A stretch of DNA of 64,000 nt from Spiribacter curvatus (GCF_000485905.1 NC_022664.1:186001-250000), one strand, 5' to 3'. Positions 17,111 to 27,291 are shown, numbered from the stretch's first letter. Numbers and translations are program-made. The notes: generated by a model not told the origin, from the sequence alone.

Positions 17111-18007
17111 TCAGACCGACGGCCGGTTGGCGAGGGCCTTTTCGATAATGCGGATCACGCGGCTTCGCTCATCGCCCACCAGCGGCAGACGTGGCGGGCG
17201 GACTGTCTCGCTGCCGCGGCCGGCGATCTGCTCGGCGAGCTTGATCATCTGCACGAGCTTGGGGTCGGTGTCCATGTGCAGCGAGTCCATCATCCAGCGA
17301 TAGATCCGCACCGCCGGCTCGATACGGCCGGCCTGCACATGATCATAGATCGCCACGCTCTCGCGCGGATAGACATTGGCAAAGCCGGAGACCCAGCCGA
17401 TGGCGCCCACCACCATGCACTCCAGCGCCACATCGTCGACACCGGCCATGATCGCCAGCGCCTCCGGGGCGAGGTTGATCAGGTCATTGATGCGGCGCGG
17501 GTCCTCGGAGGATTCCTTGACGGCAACGATGTTGGGCGTTGCCGAGAGCTCGACGAGTGTCGCCGGGTCGATGTCGATCCCGTAGGAGGCGGGGTTGTTG
17601 TAGATCATCGCCGGCAGCTGGCACGCCGCGGCGACACTGCTGATGTGCTCGACGATCTCGCGCCGGTCTGCCTTGTACACCATCGCCGGCAGGATCATGA
17701 TGCCGTCGGCACCGATCGCCTCGGCATCGCGGGCGAACTGGCTCGCTAGCGCTGTGGTGTATTCCGCGATGCCCGTGATCACCGGGACCCGGCCATTGCT
17801 GACTTTGCAGGCGGCGTCGATCACGTCGCGCTTTTCCTGATCGGAGAGCGAGGTGTTCTCACCGCAGGTACCGAGCATGACCAGTCCATGAACGCCGTCG
17901 GTGATGAGGTTATCGACGACTCGTTTCGTGGCCTCGAGGTCGAGGCGGTGATCGGAATCGAACTGAGTTGTTACAGCCGGATAGATGCCGCGCCAGTCGG
18001 GGGTCAT
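17111..18007 (-). CDS. Delta-1-pyrroline-4-hydroxy-2-carboxylate deaminase (DHDPS family)
   Basis: A 298-aa class I aldolase-fold protein of the dihydrodipicolinate synthase family. The Schiff-base lysine is Lys164 in VAVKESSEDP and the conserved tyrosine is Tyr136 in IYNNPASYG; the GTCGENTSLS loop replaces the GTTGE of DapA. In hydroxyproline clusters this enzyme (LhpC) turns pyrroline-4-hydroxy-2-carboxylate into 2-oxoglutarate semialdehyde and ammonia. It is the first gene of the leftward operon; an operator-like sequence lies about 52 bp before its ATG. A lysine-pathway DapA is unlikely in this setting. Confidence 0.87.
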   Translation of the reverse strand: MTPDWRGIYPAVTTQFDSDHRLDLEATKRVVDNLITDGVHGLVMLGTCGENTSLSDQEKRDVIDAACKVSNGRVPVITGIAEYTTALASQFARDAEAIGADGIMILPAMVYKADRREIVEHISSVAAACQLPAMIYNNPASYGIDIDPATLVELSATPNIVAVKESSEDPRRINDLINLAPEALAIMAGVDDVALECMVVGAIGWVSGFANVYPRESVAIYDHVQAGRIEPAVRIYRWMMDSLHMDTDPKLVQMIKLAEQIAGRGSETVRPPRLPLVGDERSRVIRIIEKALANRPSV

Positions 18008-18058
18008 GGGTTGTCTCCTGTTTGGATGGGGGGACCGTCTTTCCGTCGGTCTTCGTAT

Positions 18059-18071
18059 ATTGTATAAAGTT
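18059..18071 (+). promoter_or_regulatory. Operator-like sequence, copy 1 (probable GntR/FCD site)
   Basis: ATTGTATAAAGTT lies between the divergent deaminase and regulator genes, 30 nt before the regulator start. It matches in 11 of 13 positions the sequence before the ABC transporter operon (reverse strand 19955-19943). The shared core ATTGTATA is like half-palindromic FadR/FCD-type sites. Confidence 0.55.
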
Positions 18072-18100
18072 ATCCGTCGGGATAGGGATGGTCAACAAAA

Positions 18101-18781
18101 ATGAATCTGCACAGTAGCGGTGGCCGCCAGACCGTGGCCGGCATGCTGGTTACCGAAATGCGCGAGCGCATCCTCAACCTGGAATTCCCGGAAGGCGTGG
18201 CGCTGCGACAGGATAGTCTCGCCGCCGAATTCGGTGTGAGCCGTATCCCGCTGCGCGAGGCATTGCTGCAGCTCGAGGGTGAAGGACTGGTGACACAGAC
18301 CGCCCACAAGGGCTACGCCGTCAGTGTCCTGTCGCTCGATGAAATCCGCGAGATCTTCGACCTGCGTGCGCTCATCGAGGTGGATCTGCTCCAGCGGGCG
18401 CTGCCGCATATCACCTCCGAGGTGATTGCCGCCGCGCGTCAGGTTCTGCTGCAGTTCGACGAGAGCCTTGCTGAGCCGACGGCCGAGCGTCATTGGGGGC
18501 ACTACAACTGGTGCCTGCACGCGACGCTCTACACGCCCGCCGGCCGTCACCGCAGTCTGGACATCCTCCATAAGCTGCACCGCAATGCCGATCGCTACCT
18601 GCGCCTCCAGCTCAACCTCTCCGACCACAACAACGCCCGCGCCCGTGAGGAGCATGATCGCCTGATCACGCTCTGTGAGGAGCGTGACAATGCCGAGGCC
18701 ACCCGATTGCTGAACGAGCATATCCTCGCCGCCCGCGATGATCTGCTGGAGTTCCTGTCGGCGCGGCGCGACCAGGACTGA
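18101..18781 (+). CDS. GntR-family (FadR/FCD) transcriptional regulator of hydroxyproline catabolism
   Basis: A 226-aa regulator. Residues 1-75 are the winged helix ([21 protein letters not shown], then [15 protein letters not shown]). Residues 80-220 are an all-helical FCD ligand domain with the metal/ligand residues in [15 protein letters not shown] and [12 protein letters not shown]. It sits between the two arms of the cluster and is followed after 13 nt by the cis-3-hydroxyproline dehydratase gene. Two nearly identical operator-like sequences sit before the catabolic operon and before the transporter operon, so it most likely represses both until a hydroxyproline-derived ligand appears. 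Confidence 0.88.
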   Translation: MNLHSSGGRQTVAGMLVTEMRERILNLEFPEGVALRQDSLAAEFGVSRIPLREALLQLEGEGLVTQTAHKGYAVSVLSLDEIREIFDLRALIEVDLLQRALPHITSEVIAAARQVLLQFDESLAEPTAERHWGHYNWCLHATLYTPAGRHRSLDILHKLHRNADRYLRLQLNLSDHNNARAREEHDRLITLCEERDNAEATRLLNEHILAARDDLLEFLSARRDQD

Positions 18782-18794
18782 TGGGGGAACCCGC

Positions 18795-19901
18795 ATGAAG
18801 ATCACCGCGATCAATATCTATCAGATCGATCTGCCCCTGCACGAGGGCCGTTATGCCTGGTCAGGCGGCAACAGCGTCGATGTCTTCGACAGCACCGTTG
18901 TGGAGATCGAGACCGACGCCGGGATCTCCGGCGTGGGTGAGATCTGTCCGCTGGGGCCGGCCTATCTGCCCGCTTACGCCGCCGGCGCACGCACCGGATT
19001 GCAGGAGTTGGCGCCTGGGCTGCTGGGGCTGGATCCGACCCGGCCGATGCAGGTCAGTCATCATCTCGACCAGTGCCTTCGCGGGCATAACTATGTGAAA
19101 TCACCGCTCGATATCGCCTGCTGGGACATCCTTGGCAAGGTCACCGGACAGCCAGTCTGCCACCTGCTCGGAGGCCGCTATGGGGATGCCATCGAGCTCT
19201 ACCGGGCGATCTCCCAGGCGTCGCCGGATGACATGGCGGAGCGTTGCCGCCAGTACCAGGCCGAGGGCTACACCCGCTTCCAGCTCAAGGTCGGTGGTGA
19301 TCCAGACACCGACATCGATCGTATTCACGCCTGCGCCGCGGTCATGCGTCGTGGCGACACCCTGGTCGCTGATGCCAATACCGGTTGGACGCAGCATGCC
19401 GCGATGCGGGTCGCCGCCGCCATTGCCGGTCTGGACGTCACCATCGAGCAGCCCTGCGCGGCGTACGCGAGCTGCCTGCAGGTGCGCCGGGCGACCGCCC
19501 GGCCGTTCGTGCTGGATGAGTCCGTCGATGGCATGGCGTGGTTATTGCAAGGACTGGCCGACGGGGCAATGGATGTCGTCAATATCAAGATCGGCAAGGT
19601 CGGCGGGCTGACCCGCGCCCATCGGATGCGCGATGTCTGCGTCGAATCGGGGATCGCCATGACGCTGGAGGACACATGGGGAGGTGATGTGGCGACGGCG
19701 GCTATTGCCCATCTGGCCCATTCGACGCCGGAGGCGGCGCGGTTCTCGGTGACTGACTTCAACAGTTACGTCACTCAGCCTTTCGCCCCCGGTGCCCCGC
19801 AGCGCATGGACGGTCAGCTGGTCGCTTCGGCTGCCCCGGGATTGGGCGTCACGCTCGATTACGCGGTGTTAGGTGCCCCGGTATGGCGCACCGCAACGTA
19901 G
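18795..19901 (+). CDS. cis-3-hydroxy-L-proline dehydratase-like enolase superfamily enzyme
   Basis: A 368-aa mandelate racemase/muconate lactonizing enzyme-type protein. The metal ligands are Asp193 (VADANTGW), Glu218 (TIEQP) and Asp241 (LDESVDG). Acid-base lysines are Lys165 (RFQLKVGG) and Lys265 (NIKIGKVGG); the first lysine of the usual KxK pair is Gln163. A unique enolase-superfamily member is known to dehydrate cis-3-hydroxy-L-proline to pyrroline-2-carboxylate, and the context fits. 4-Hydroxyproline betaine epimerase is the main alternative from the same subgroup. The longer frame beginning inside the regulator is rejected. Confidence 0.72.
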   Translation: MKITAINIYQIDLPLHEGRYAWSGGNSVDVFDSTVVEIETDAGISGVGEICPLGPAYLPAYAAGARTGLQELAPGLLGLDPTRPMQVSHHLDQCLRGHNYVKSPLDIACWDILGKVTGQPVCHLLGGRYGDAIELYRAISQASPDDMAERCRQYQAEGYTRFQLKVGGDPDTDIDRIHACAAVMRRGDTLVADANTGWTQHAAMRVAAAIAGLDVTIEQPCAAYASCLQVRRATARPFVLDESVDGMAWLLQGLADGAMDVVNIKIGKVGGLTRAHRMRDVCVESGIAMTLEDTWGGDVATAAIAHLAHSTPEAARFSVTDFNSYVTQPFAPGAPQRMDGQLVASAAPGLGVTLDYAVLGAPVWRTAT

Positions 19902-19942
19902 GTAATGCTTGCGCGGAGCGGCCTGATCGTCTACATCTGATC

Positions 19943-19955
19943 AAGTGTATACAAT
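19943..19955 (-). promoter_or_regulatory. Operator-like sequence, copy 2 (probable GntR/FCD site)
   Basis: On the minus strand this reads ATTGTATACACTT, 11 of 13 bases identical to the copy at 18059-18071. It also contains the palindrome GTATAC. It lies 18 nt before the ATG of the transporter binding-protein gene, partly over the region where a promoter or leader would be, suiting repression. Confidence 0.55.
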
Positions 19956-19973
19956 TTTCTGGAGGCAGATCCG

Positions 19974-21092
19974 ATGAAAACCGCAATCACAGCACTGGCC
20001 ACGACCCTCGCCCTTGGCGTGGGTATGGGCGGGGCCGCACAGGCCCAGGAAGACACCATCCTGATCGGCATTCAGGTGCCCACCACCGGATCAGAGGCGA
20101 CCTACGGGCAGGACATGTTCAATGCCGCCGAGCTCGCCGCCGAAGAGATCAACGCGAACGGAGGACTGCTTGGTCGTGAGGTCGAGTTGGTCACCGGTGA
20201 TTCGGCCTGCGATCCGCAGCAGTCGGTGAACGCTGCCGGTAATCTCGTCTCCCGGGATGTGGTCGGTATCGTCGGCGGCTATTGCTCCGGCGCCACCATG
20301 CCGACGCTCAATACCTATGGTGATGAGGGCCTGCCCTTCGTGATCACCGCGTCCAACTCCACCCAGCTCATCCCGGCCAATCCCGGCAACGCCTTCATGA
20401 TCAACTCCACCGGGGCCGATCAGTCGAAGAAGGCCGCCGAGTTCTTCGAGGCCCAGGGTGTTGAGCGCCTCGCCGTGATTGATCAGGGCGATTCCTATTC
20501 CCAGGATCTCGCCGACCTCACCGTCGAGCGCTGGGAATCAATGGGTCATGAGGTAGCCACCCGAGAGACCGTCAACAAGGGCGAGCAGGACTTCTCAGCC
20601 GTGGTCAGCAACGTCCGCTCGAGCGGTGCTGACGCTGTATTCTGGACGGCCTACTACGCCGATGGCGGTCTGATGATCCGTCAGCTGCGTCAGGGCGGCT
20701 TCCGCGGCATGATCGCTGTGGGTGATGGCTCGAACTCGCCGCAGCTCTTCGACATCGCCGGCGGTGCCGCCGAGGGTGTGTTCGGATTCTCCAACCCGAC
20801 GGCCGAGTTCTTGCCTGAGGCGGCGAGCTTTATCGATGACTACCAGGCCGAGTACGACCAGAATCCGGGCCCCTATGCGCCGCTCAACTACGACGGGCTG
20901 AAGCTGCTCACCTGGGCGATTGATAAGGCCGGAACGACCGATTCGGCGGCGGTGATCGATGCCCTGGAGACCACCGATGGCCAGTCCTGGCTGACGGGTC
21001 CGATCAGCTTCACCGACGAGAAAACGCTGGCGCGCAGCAACTTCATCATCCTCGAGGGGACTGATGGCGCCTGGACGTTCTACGACAACTGA
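19974..21092 (+). CDS. Branched-chain amino acid-type ABC transporter, periplasmic binding protein (probable hydroxyproline uptake)
   Basis: A 372-aa exported protein. A signal peptide (MKTAITALATTLALGVGMGG, cleaved after AQAQ) leads into DTILIGIQVPTTGSEATYGQD, the LivK/LivJ-type ligand-binding fold (Peripla_BP_6). Mature protein is acidic, as in halophiles. It is the first gene of a five-gene HAAT importer operon and is preceded by a Shine-Dalgarno GGAGG and by the operator-like copy 2. Substrate is inferred as hydroxyproline from the operon; sequence alone shows only the branched-chain/polar amino acid family. Confidence 0.88.
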   Translation: MKTAITALATTLALGVGMGGAAQAQEDTILIGIQVPTTGSEATYGQDMFNAAELAAEEINANGGLLGREVELVTGDSACDPQQSVNAAGNLVSRDVVGIVGGYCSGATMPTLNTYGDEGLPFVITASNSTQLIPANPGNAFMINSTGADQSKKAAEFFEAQGVERLAVIDQGDSYSQDLADLTVERWESMGHEVATRETVNKGEQDFSAVVSNVRSSGADAVFWTAYYADGGLMIRQLRQGGFRGMIAVGDGSNSPQLFDIAGGAAEGVFGFSNPTAEFLPEAASFIDDYQAEYDQNPGPYAPLNYDGLKLLTWAIDKAGTTDSAAVIDALETTDGQSWLTGPISFTDEKTLARSNFIILEGTDGAWTFYDN

Positions 21093-21166
21093 TGGTGTGA
21101 CCGGCGGCGCGGGTTCACAGCGGGCCCGCGCCGCTGCTTTCAAGTTCGGTCAACGGGGGACGCCGA

Positions 21167-22081
21167 ATGCCGGCCTTTGAGACATTCCTGCAGGCCATCG
21201 TCAATGGCCTGGTGCTGGGATCCTTTTACGCGCTCATTGCGCTTGGCTACACCATGATTTTCGGTGTGATCAAGCTTCTCAACTTCGCCCACGGCGATGT
21301 CTACATGGTGGGCGCATTCGTCGGCTTTGGCGTGCTGTCGCTGATATCGGGGGTGGTCGGGGCCGGCTGGTTCGGCCTGAGCATCGCCATTCTGGTTTCC
21401 ATGATCGCGGTCGGCTGTCTGGGCGTGATCATTCAGCGGGTCGCCTATCAGCCGATGCTCTCGGCGCCGCGACTCTCTATCCTCATTACGGCGCTGGCCG
21501 TCTCGCTGGTGCTGCAGAACAGTGCGCTGAGCCTGACCGACGGTAAGTACACCGCCTTTCGGACTGATCTGGGCTTCGGCGGGTTCGAGTTCGGCCGGCT
21601 GTTCATCAGTCACCAGGCCATTGTCCTGGTGGCGATCGCCGCCCTGCTGATGATCGCCCTGGAGCTTTTCGTCAGTCGCACCATGTATGGCCGGGCGATG
21701 CGCGCCGTATCGATCGACAAGGACATGTGCCGGCTGCTGGGGATCAACGTCACACGCGTCGTGGCTATCACCTTTCTCATCGGTTCCGGATTGGCGGCGG
21801 CGGCCGGCACCATGGCCGGGGCCTATTACGGCAGCATCTGGTATTTCATGGGCTTTCTCATCGGGCTCAAGGCGTTCACCGCCGCGGTCATCGGCGGGAT
21901 CGGCAGCATCACCGGGGCGATGCTCGGTGGATTGATCCTGGGGCTGCTGGAATCGTTCGGGACGCTTGTGCCGTTTATCGGCAGTGAGTGGAAGGACGTG
22001 TTCACGTTCTCGATCCTGATCCTCGTGCTCGTGTTCAAGCCCACTGGGCTGCTGGGCAAATCAGAAGTGGAGCGGATGTAG
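21167..22081 (+). CDS. livH: Branched-chain amino acid-type ABC transporter permease, LivH family
   Basis: A 304-aa inner-membrane permease with about eight segments. ALIALGYTMIFGVIKLLNFA, with the following AHGD, is the LivH signature, and RAMRAVSIDKDMCRLLGIN is the cytoplasmic coupling loop. GFLIGLKAFTAAVIGGIGS and MLGGLILGLLESFG close the protein. Works with the LivM-like partner 3 nt downstream and the two ATPases. Substrate as for the binding protein. Confidence 0.92.
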   Translation: MPAFETFLQAIVNGLVLGSFYALIALGYTMIFGVIKLLNFAHGDVYMVGAFVGFGVLSLISGVVGAGWFGLSIAILVSMIAVGCLGVIIQRVAYQPMLSAPRLSILITALAVSLVLQNSALSLTDGKYTAFRTDLGFGGFEFGRLFISHQAIVLVAIAALLMIALELFVSRTMYGRAMRAVSIDKDMCRLLGINVTRVVAITFLIGSGLAAAAGTMAGAYYGSIWYFMGFLIGLKAFTAAVIGGIGSITGAMLGGLILGLLESFGTLVPFIGSEWKDVFTFSILILVLVFKPTGLLGKSEVERM

Positions 22082-22084
22082 CTG

Positions 22085-23056
22085 ATGAGTACCGCAACTG
22101 GCCGAGCCACCGGTCTGATCGACCGTCTTTACGCCACTTTCGAGAGCCCGCGGCGGCAGATGCTGTTGATGATCGCAATCGTGTTTGTCATGGCGATCCT
22201 GCCCCTGATCATGGGGCGCTACACGACCACGATCATGACCAACGCGCTGCTCTATGTGGTGCTGGCGCTGGGGCTCAATATCGTGGTGGGTTATGCCGGC
22301 TTGCTTGACCTCGGTTACGCGGCATTCTTCGCGGTCGGGGCCTACAGCATCGGCATCCTTACCGCGCAGTTTGACTGGAATTTCTGGCTGGCGATTCCAC
22401 CGGCGCTGATCGCGGCCTGCATCGCCGGGGTGATCATCGGCGGGCCAACGCTGCGACTGCGCAGTGATTATCTGGCAATCGTCACCCTCGGGTTCGGTGA
22501 GATCGTTCGCTTCAGCGCCCGCAACCTCGAGATCACCGGTCGCGCCAGCGGACTGTCAAACATTCCCGAGCCGAGCCTGTTCGGCTACGTGATCGATAGC
22601 TATGTCGATTTCTACTACGTCTTCCTGCTGCTCGCCGTCTGCGCGGTGATCGCCAGTCATCGGCTCTATCACTCGCGGCTGGGTCGGGCGTGGCTGTATG
22701 TCCGTCATGACGAGGATGCCGCCGAAGCGATGGGCATCAACCGGGTGCGCGTCAAACTCGCCGCCTATGTCACCGGTTCGGTATTCGGCGCTATTGGCGG
22801 GATTTTCTTTTCGGTCAACCTGGGGGCGATCTCGCCGGAGAGCTTCAGCTTCGAGCAGTCGGTGCTGATCCTCATGGCGGTCATCCTGGGCGGCATGGGC
22901 AAGATCCCGGGGGTAATCCTCGGCGCGTTCATCATCATCCTGGGCCCGGAGCTACTGCGTGATCTCGGTGAGCTGCGGCTGCTGCTGTTCGCCGTCATCA
23001 TGCTGCTCATCATGCTGCTGCGACCCAGCGGGATCTGGCCGGAACGGCGCAACTAA
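22085..23056 (+). CDS. livM: Branched-chain amino acid-type ABC transporter permease, LivM family
   Basis: A 323-aa inner-membrane permease. GLNIVVGYAGLLDLGYAAFF is the LivM signature; GGPTLRLRSDYLAIVTLGFG and AWLYVRHDEDAAEAMGINR form the conserved central and coupling regions. About ten hydrophobic segments. The short soluble N-terminus before the first segment is normal. Fourteen nt before the LivG-like ATPase gene. Confidence 0.92.
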   Translation: MSTATGRATGLIDRLYATFESPRRQMLLMIAIVFVMAILPLIMGRYTTTIMTNALLYVVLALGLNIVVGYAGLLDLGYAAFFAVGAYSIGILTAQFDWNFWLAIPPALIAACIAGVIIGGPTLRLRSDYLAIVTLGFGEIVRFSARNLEITGRASGLSNIPEPSLFGYVIDSYVDFYYVFLLLAVCAVIASHRLYHSRLGRAWLYVRHDEDAAEAMGINRVRVKLAAYVTGSVFGAIGGIFFSVNLGAISPESFSFEQSVLILMAVILGGMGKIPGVILGAFIIILGPELLRDLGELRLLLFAVIMLLIMLLRPSGIWPERRN

Positions 23057-23070
23057 TCCGGGAGTCACGG

Positions 23071-23843
23071 ATGCTGCTCAATCTCGAACAAGTCAGTCTG
23101 CGTTTTGCCGGCAACACGGTGCTCGATAAGGTCGACTTCGGCGTCGAGGCCAACTCGCTGGCGAGCCTGATCGGCCCCAATGGCGCCGGCAAGACCTCGC
23201 TTTTCAACTCCATCACCGGGTTTTACCGGCCGCAGGAAGGACGCATTGAGTTCGACGGCGAACGCGTGCTGCGGCGCAAGCCTCACAAAGTCACCCAGCT
23301 CGGCATCGCCCGTACCTTTCAGAATGTGCGCCTGTTTCGGGAGATGTCGGTGATGGAAAACGTCATGGCCGGGATGCACTGCCGCACCCGGGCGGGTGCC
23401 TTCGGAGCAGTGCTGCGCACCCCGGGACAGCGAGCTGAGGAGCGCTACATCGCCGAGGTCGCCCATGACTGCATGCGCTTTGTGGGTGTCGACGAGTACG
23501 CCGATCGCCTTGCCACCAATCTGGCCTATGGCTATCAGCGCCTGGTGGAGGTTGCCCGGGCGCTGGCCACCCAGCCGCGGTTGATCCTGCTCGACGAGCC
23601 GGCGGCGGGGCTGAACGCGACCGAAAAGGCCGCTCTCATCGAGCTGATCCGCCGTATCCGCGACGAGCGCGGCATTGCGGTGCTGCTCATCGAGCATGAC
23701 ATGGGTCTGGTGATGCAGGTCTCGGAGCGCATCAACGTCCTCGACTATGGCCGGATCATCGCCAACGGCAATGCCGAGGAGATCAAGAACAATCCGCGGG
23801 TCATCGAGGCCTATCTGGGGCAGGAAGACGAGGAGATGGTGCT

Positions 23844-23847
<4 letters not shown>
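23071..23847 (+). CDS. livG: Branched-chain amino acid-type ABC transporter ATPase, LivG family
   Basis: A 258-aa ATPase. Walker A is GPNGAGKTSLFN, the Q-loop region follows TRTFQNVRLFREMSVMENV, the signature is the LivG-type degenerate YGYQRLVEVARAL rather than LSGGQ, and Walker B is LILLDEPAAGLN with the switch in LLIEHDMGLV. The C-terminal INVLDYGRIIANG and VIEAYLG are LivG hallmarks. It overlaps livF by a GTGA. Confidence 0.93.
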
Positions 23848-24559
<712 letters not shown>

Positions 24560-24560
<1 letters not shown>

Positions 24561-25834
24561 TGTCGATCGCGATCGTGGGGACTGGCCCGGCGGGCGCCGC
24601 CGCGGCCCGTGAGCTTGTGGCACGTGGTGCAGCGGTGACGCTGTTCGACGAACAGCCCCGCAGCGGCGGCAATATCGATCGGGTGCGCACCACGACTCAA
24701 TCCACCGCGCTGGAGACCCTGGCGCGCACATCACCCCGCGTCGAGCTGCGGACCGCCACGCGGGTGCTCTCCACCGAGGCCGGCGGGCGAGTCTGGTTTG
24801 ATGGCGGAGATGGTGCCGAGTCGAGGGATTTCGAGGCGATCGTCCTCGCCTGCGGGGCCTATGACATCCACGATCCGATCCCCGGTCTGCCCGCCGCCGG
24901 TGCGAGCAGCGCCGGAGCACTACAGGCACTGCTAAAGGGGCAGGGCATCGTGCCCACCGGATCGGTGGTGATCGCCGGCAGCGGACCGTTCCTGACCGTC
25001 GTCGCTGCGGGCCTGGTTCGGGCCGGCGTCCGGGTGACGGACGTTGTCGACCGACTGCGGCTGAGTGACTATCTGCGCCTCGCGCCCTGGGGGCTTGGCA
25101 TTCCCGGTAATAGCCTTGAGTTCCTGCAAACGCGCTGGCGCCTCTGGCAGGCTGGCGTCAGGGTCCGTCATGGGGTGGGTGTCGCTGAGGTGACCGACAA
25201 CCAGTTGGTCACCGATACCAACGCGTCCATCCCCTTTGATCATCTGGGCCTGAGTGAGCGCTTCGTCCCCCAGACCCAGCTTGCAAGGACCGCTGGCTGC
25301 CGGCTCGAGTACGATCCGATCGGCGGCTACTGGGTGGTGGTCACCGATGCGGTCGGCCGCACCAGCCAGTCGGGCATCTACGTGATTGGCGAAGGGCAGG
25401 GCATCCGCGGTTGGCGGCATGCCGAGCTCTCCGGCGAGCGGGTCGCGCCGGCGGTGATCGCCGATCAGCAGGGACACTCATCGCCGCGGCCGGGCCGGCG
25501 TGGCCGCCGGCGCTTCCTGATCGGGTTCGCCCGGGGGCTTGAGCACCGCCAGCACGCCCGGTCCCCAGAACGCCGCCGCCGCGATGCGGTGATCTGCCCC
25601 TGCGAGGGCACCCGGGTGGAGGCGGTCGATGAGGCGGTGTCGCTGGGCCTCGCCGATCTTTCCTCCGTCAAGGTCGTGACCCGCTGTGGGATGGGCCCGT
25701 GTCAGGGCCGCTACTGCGAGCCTCAGGTCACCGCCCGGATCTGTGCGGCGGGGGCAACACCGCGTGGAGCGCTCAACCAGCGTGCATTCTCGCGACCGGT
25801 ATCCGTTGCCGAGGTGATCGATGATGCGGGTTGA
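24560..25834 (+). CDS. D-hydroxyproline dehydrogenase alpha-type subunit (FAD/[2Fe-2S] oxidoreductase)
   Basis: A 424-aa flavoprotein. The N-terminus is a dinucleotide-binding fold (IVGTGPAGAAAARELVARGA). The C-terminal part is a BFD-like [2Fe-2S] domain with cysteines in CPCEGTR and CGMGPCQGRYC. This is the alpha (HcnB/OoxA/LhpF) type of the heterotrimeric amine or hydroxyproline dehydrogenases, which pass electrons from a D-amino acid-oxidising subunit. It lies between livF and the beta subunit, overlapping both. The substrate, cis-4-hydroxy-D-proline, is inferred from the epimerase in the cluster. Confidence 0.83.
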
Positions 25835-26963
25835 TGCATTGGTGGTGGGCAGCGGGATCATTGGCAGCTTTGTGGGGCTGGCGTTGCGGGAGCGCGGGCT
25901 GGACGTCATGGTCGTGGACCGTGGCGGCCTTGCGCCGGGGACGTCACGCAGCAGTGACGGCAACCTGCTGTGCTCGGACAAGTCCCCCGGGCTGATGCTC
26001 GATCTCTCCGATCGCAGCCTCGCCGCCTGGCATCGGTTCGCCGAGCGCTACGGCAATGACTGCGAATTCGATCCCAAGGGGTCCACCGTCGTCGCGCGCT
26101 CCCGTGAGGAAGCGGCGGGGCTGCAGGCCCTGGTCGCCGAGCAGCAGGCCTGCGGGATCGACTGCCGCTTTCTGGAGAGGGGCTGGTCGGCACTGGAACC
26201 GCATCTCGGTCCGGATACCGTGGCGGTCGGGCACTGGCCGGGCGACGCCCAGGTCCAGCCCATGCTCGCCTGCTATCAGATCGCCCGGCAGCTGCGCGAC
26301 CACGGCGTGACCTATCGGTTCTACGAGGCGATCGAGGGCCTCGAGCCGCGGAATGATGGCGTGACCGTGACGCTCTCCAGCGGTGACCGGATCGAAGCGG
26401 GACATGTCTGCCTGTGCACCGGCGTATGGACTAACGAGGTACTTGAACCGCTGGGTCTGTCCGTGCCGGTCAAACCGCGCAAGGGGCATATCGCCGTGCT
26501 TGAGCGGGGCGATGTCCAGGTCAATTCCAAGATCGCCGATTTCGGCTATCAGGCGGCGGCGGAAAGCACTGAGGTGGACGGGACCGCGGTCCAGACCGCC
26601 GCGATTATCGAGGCCACGCGCAGCGGCACGATCCTCTGCGGGAGCTCGCGCGAGTTCGCCGGGTTCAACATGGATGTCGATATGACGACGGTGCAGCGCC
26701 TGCTGGCCGACTGCGTGCGCATCGTCCCTGATCTCCAGCGGCTGCGCGTGATCCGTGGCTACGCGGGTCTGCGACCGTTTTCCCCCGACGGTCATCCACT
26801 GATCGGACCGGTCCCCGGAGCGGAGCGCGTGATCGTCGCCACGGGCCACGAGGGTGCTGGGCACGGGCTGGCAGCGGTGACGGGGGATCTGGTGGCGGCC
26901 TGTGTCGCTGATGGGGACACCCATCCTTACTCGGGTCAGTTGCATCCGGGACGGTTCCAGTGA
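25821..26963 (+). CDS. D-hydroxyproline dehydrogenase beta-type subunit (FAD-dependent DAO-family oxidoreductase)
   Basis: A 380-aa DAO/GlpO-type flavoprotein. The N-terminal FAD fold is VVGSGIIGSFVGLALRERGL; the C-terminal catalytic/FAD region is GYAGLRPFSPDGHPLIGPV and VATGHEGAGHGLAAVTGD. It would oxidise cis-4-hydroxy-D-proline to pyrroline-4-hydroxy-2-carboxylate, the substrate of the DHDPS-family deaminase of the left-going operon. Overlaps alpha by 14 nt and gamma by 4 nt. Glycine/D-amino acid oxidase is the generic family name. Confidence 0.86.
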   Translation: MMRVDALVVGSGIIGSFVGLALRERGLDVMVVDRGGLAPGTSRSSDGNLLCSDKSPGLMLDLSDRSLAAWHRFAERYGNDCEFDPKGSTVVARSREEAAGLQALVAEQQACGIDCRFLERGWSALEPHLGPDTVAVGHWPGDAQVQPMLACYQIARQLRDHGVTYRFYEAIEGLEPRNDGVTVTLSSGDRIEAGHVCLCTGVWTNEVLEPLGLSVPVKPRKGHIAVLERGDVQVNSKIADFGYQAAAESTEVDGTAVQTAAIIEATRSGTILCGSSREFAGFNMDVDMTTVQRLLADCVRIVPDLQRLRVIRGYAGLRPFSPDGHPLIGPVPGAERVIVATGHEGAGHGLAAVTGDLVAACVADGDTHPYSGQLHPGRFQ

Positions 26964-27229
26964 CCGGGCCGCGCTTTCGGCCGTTGGCCGCGCCGGCGCA
27001 GTGGATCAGCGTTCAACTGAACGGCGAGTCTGTCGATGTGCCGCGTGGCATGAGCGTTCTCGCCGCCCTGCTGACCCATGGCGAAGATGCGCCGTCGCCA
27101 GACTGGTTCTGTGCCATCGGCCAGTGTCAGCGCTGTCGGCTGCGGGTCAACGATCGTGAGGTCATGGCCTGTCAGACTTATCCGGGGAAGGGGGATAGGA
27201 TCGAGACGCGGGATGACTGGAGCGGCTGA
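26960..27229 (+). CDS. D-hydroxyproline dehydrogenase gamma-type subunit ((2Fe-2S)-binding protein)
   Basis: An 89-aa ferredoxin-like protein. It has the cysteines of a [2Fe-2S] site in WFCAIGQCQRCRLRVN and, later, MACQTYPGKGD. This matches the small (2Fe-2S) gamma subunits (LhpE/OoxC-type) of heterotrimeric D-hydroxyproline or opine dehydrogenases. GTG 26960 overlaps the beta stop. Its last 12 bases lie opposite the 3' end of tRNA-Gly. Confidence 0.84.
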   Translation: MTGPRFRPLAAPAQWISVQLNGESVDVPRGMSVLAALLTHGEDAPSPDWFCAIGQCQRCRLRVNDREVMACQTYPGKGDRIETRDDWSG

Positions 27230-27291
27230 CCGGGATCGAACCGGCATCACTGCCTTGGGAGGGCAGCGCTCTACCATTGAGCTACAGCCGC
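27218..27291 (-). tRNA. tRNA-Gly (CCC)
   Basis: A 74-nt minus-strand cloverleaf with encoded CCA. The acceptor stem GCGGCTG pairs with CAGCCGC, the D arm is AGCTCAATGGTAGAGC, the anticodon loop CTCCCAA gives anticodon CCC in a CTGCC/GGCAG stem, and the T arm is GCCGGTTCGATCCCGGTC. Its 3' end overlaps the stop of the dehydrogenase gamma-subunit gene on the other strand. Confidence 0.97.
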
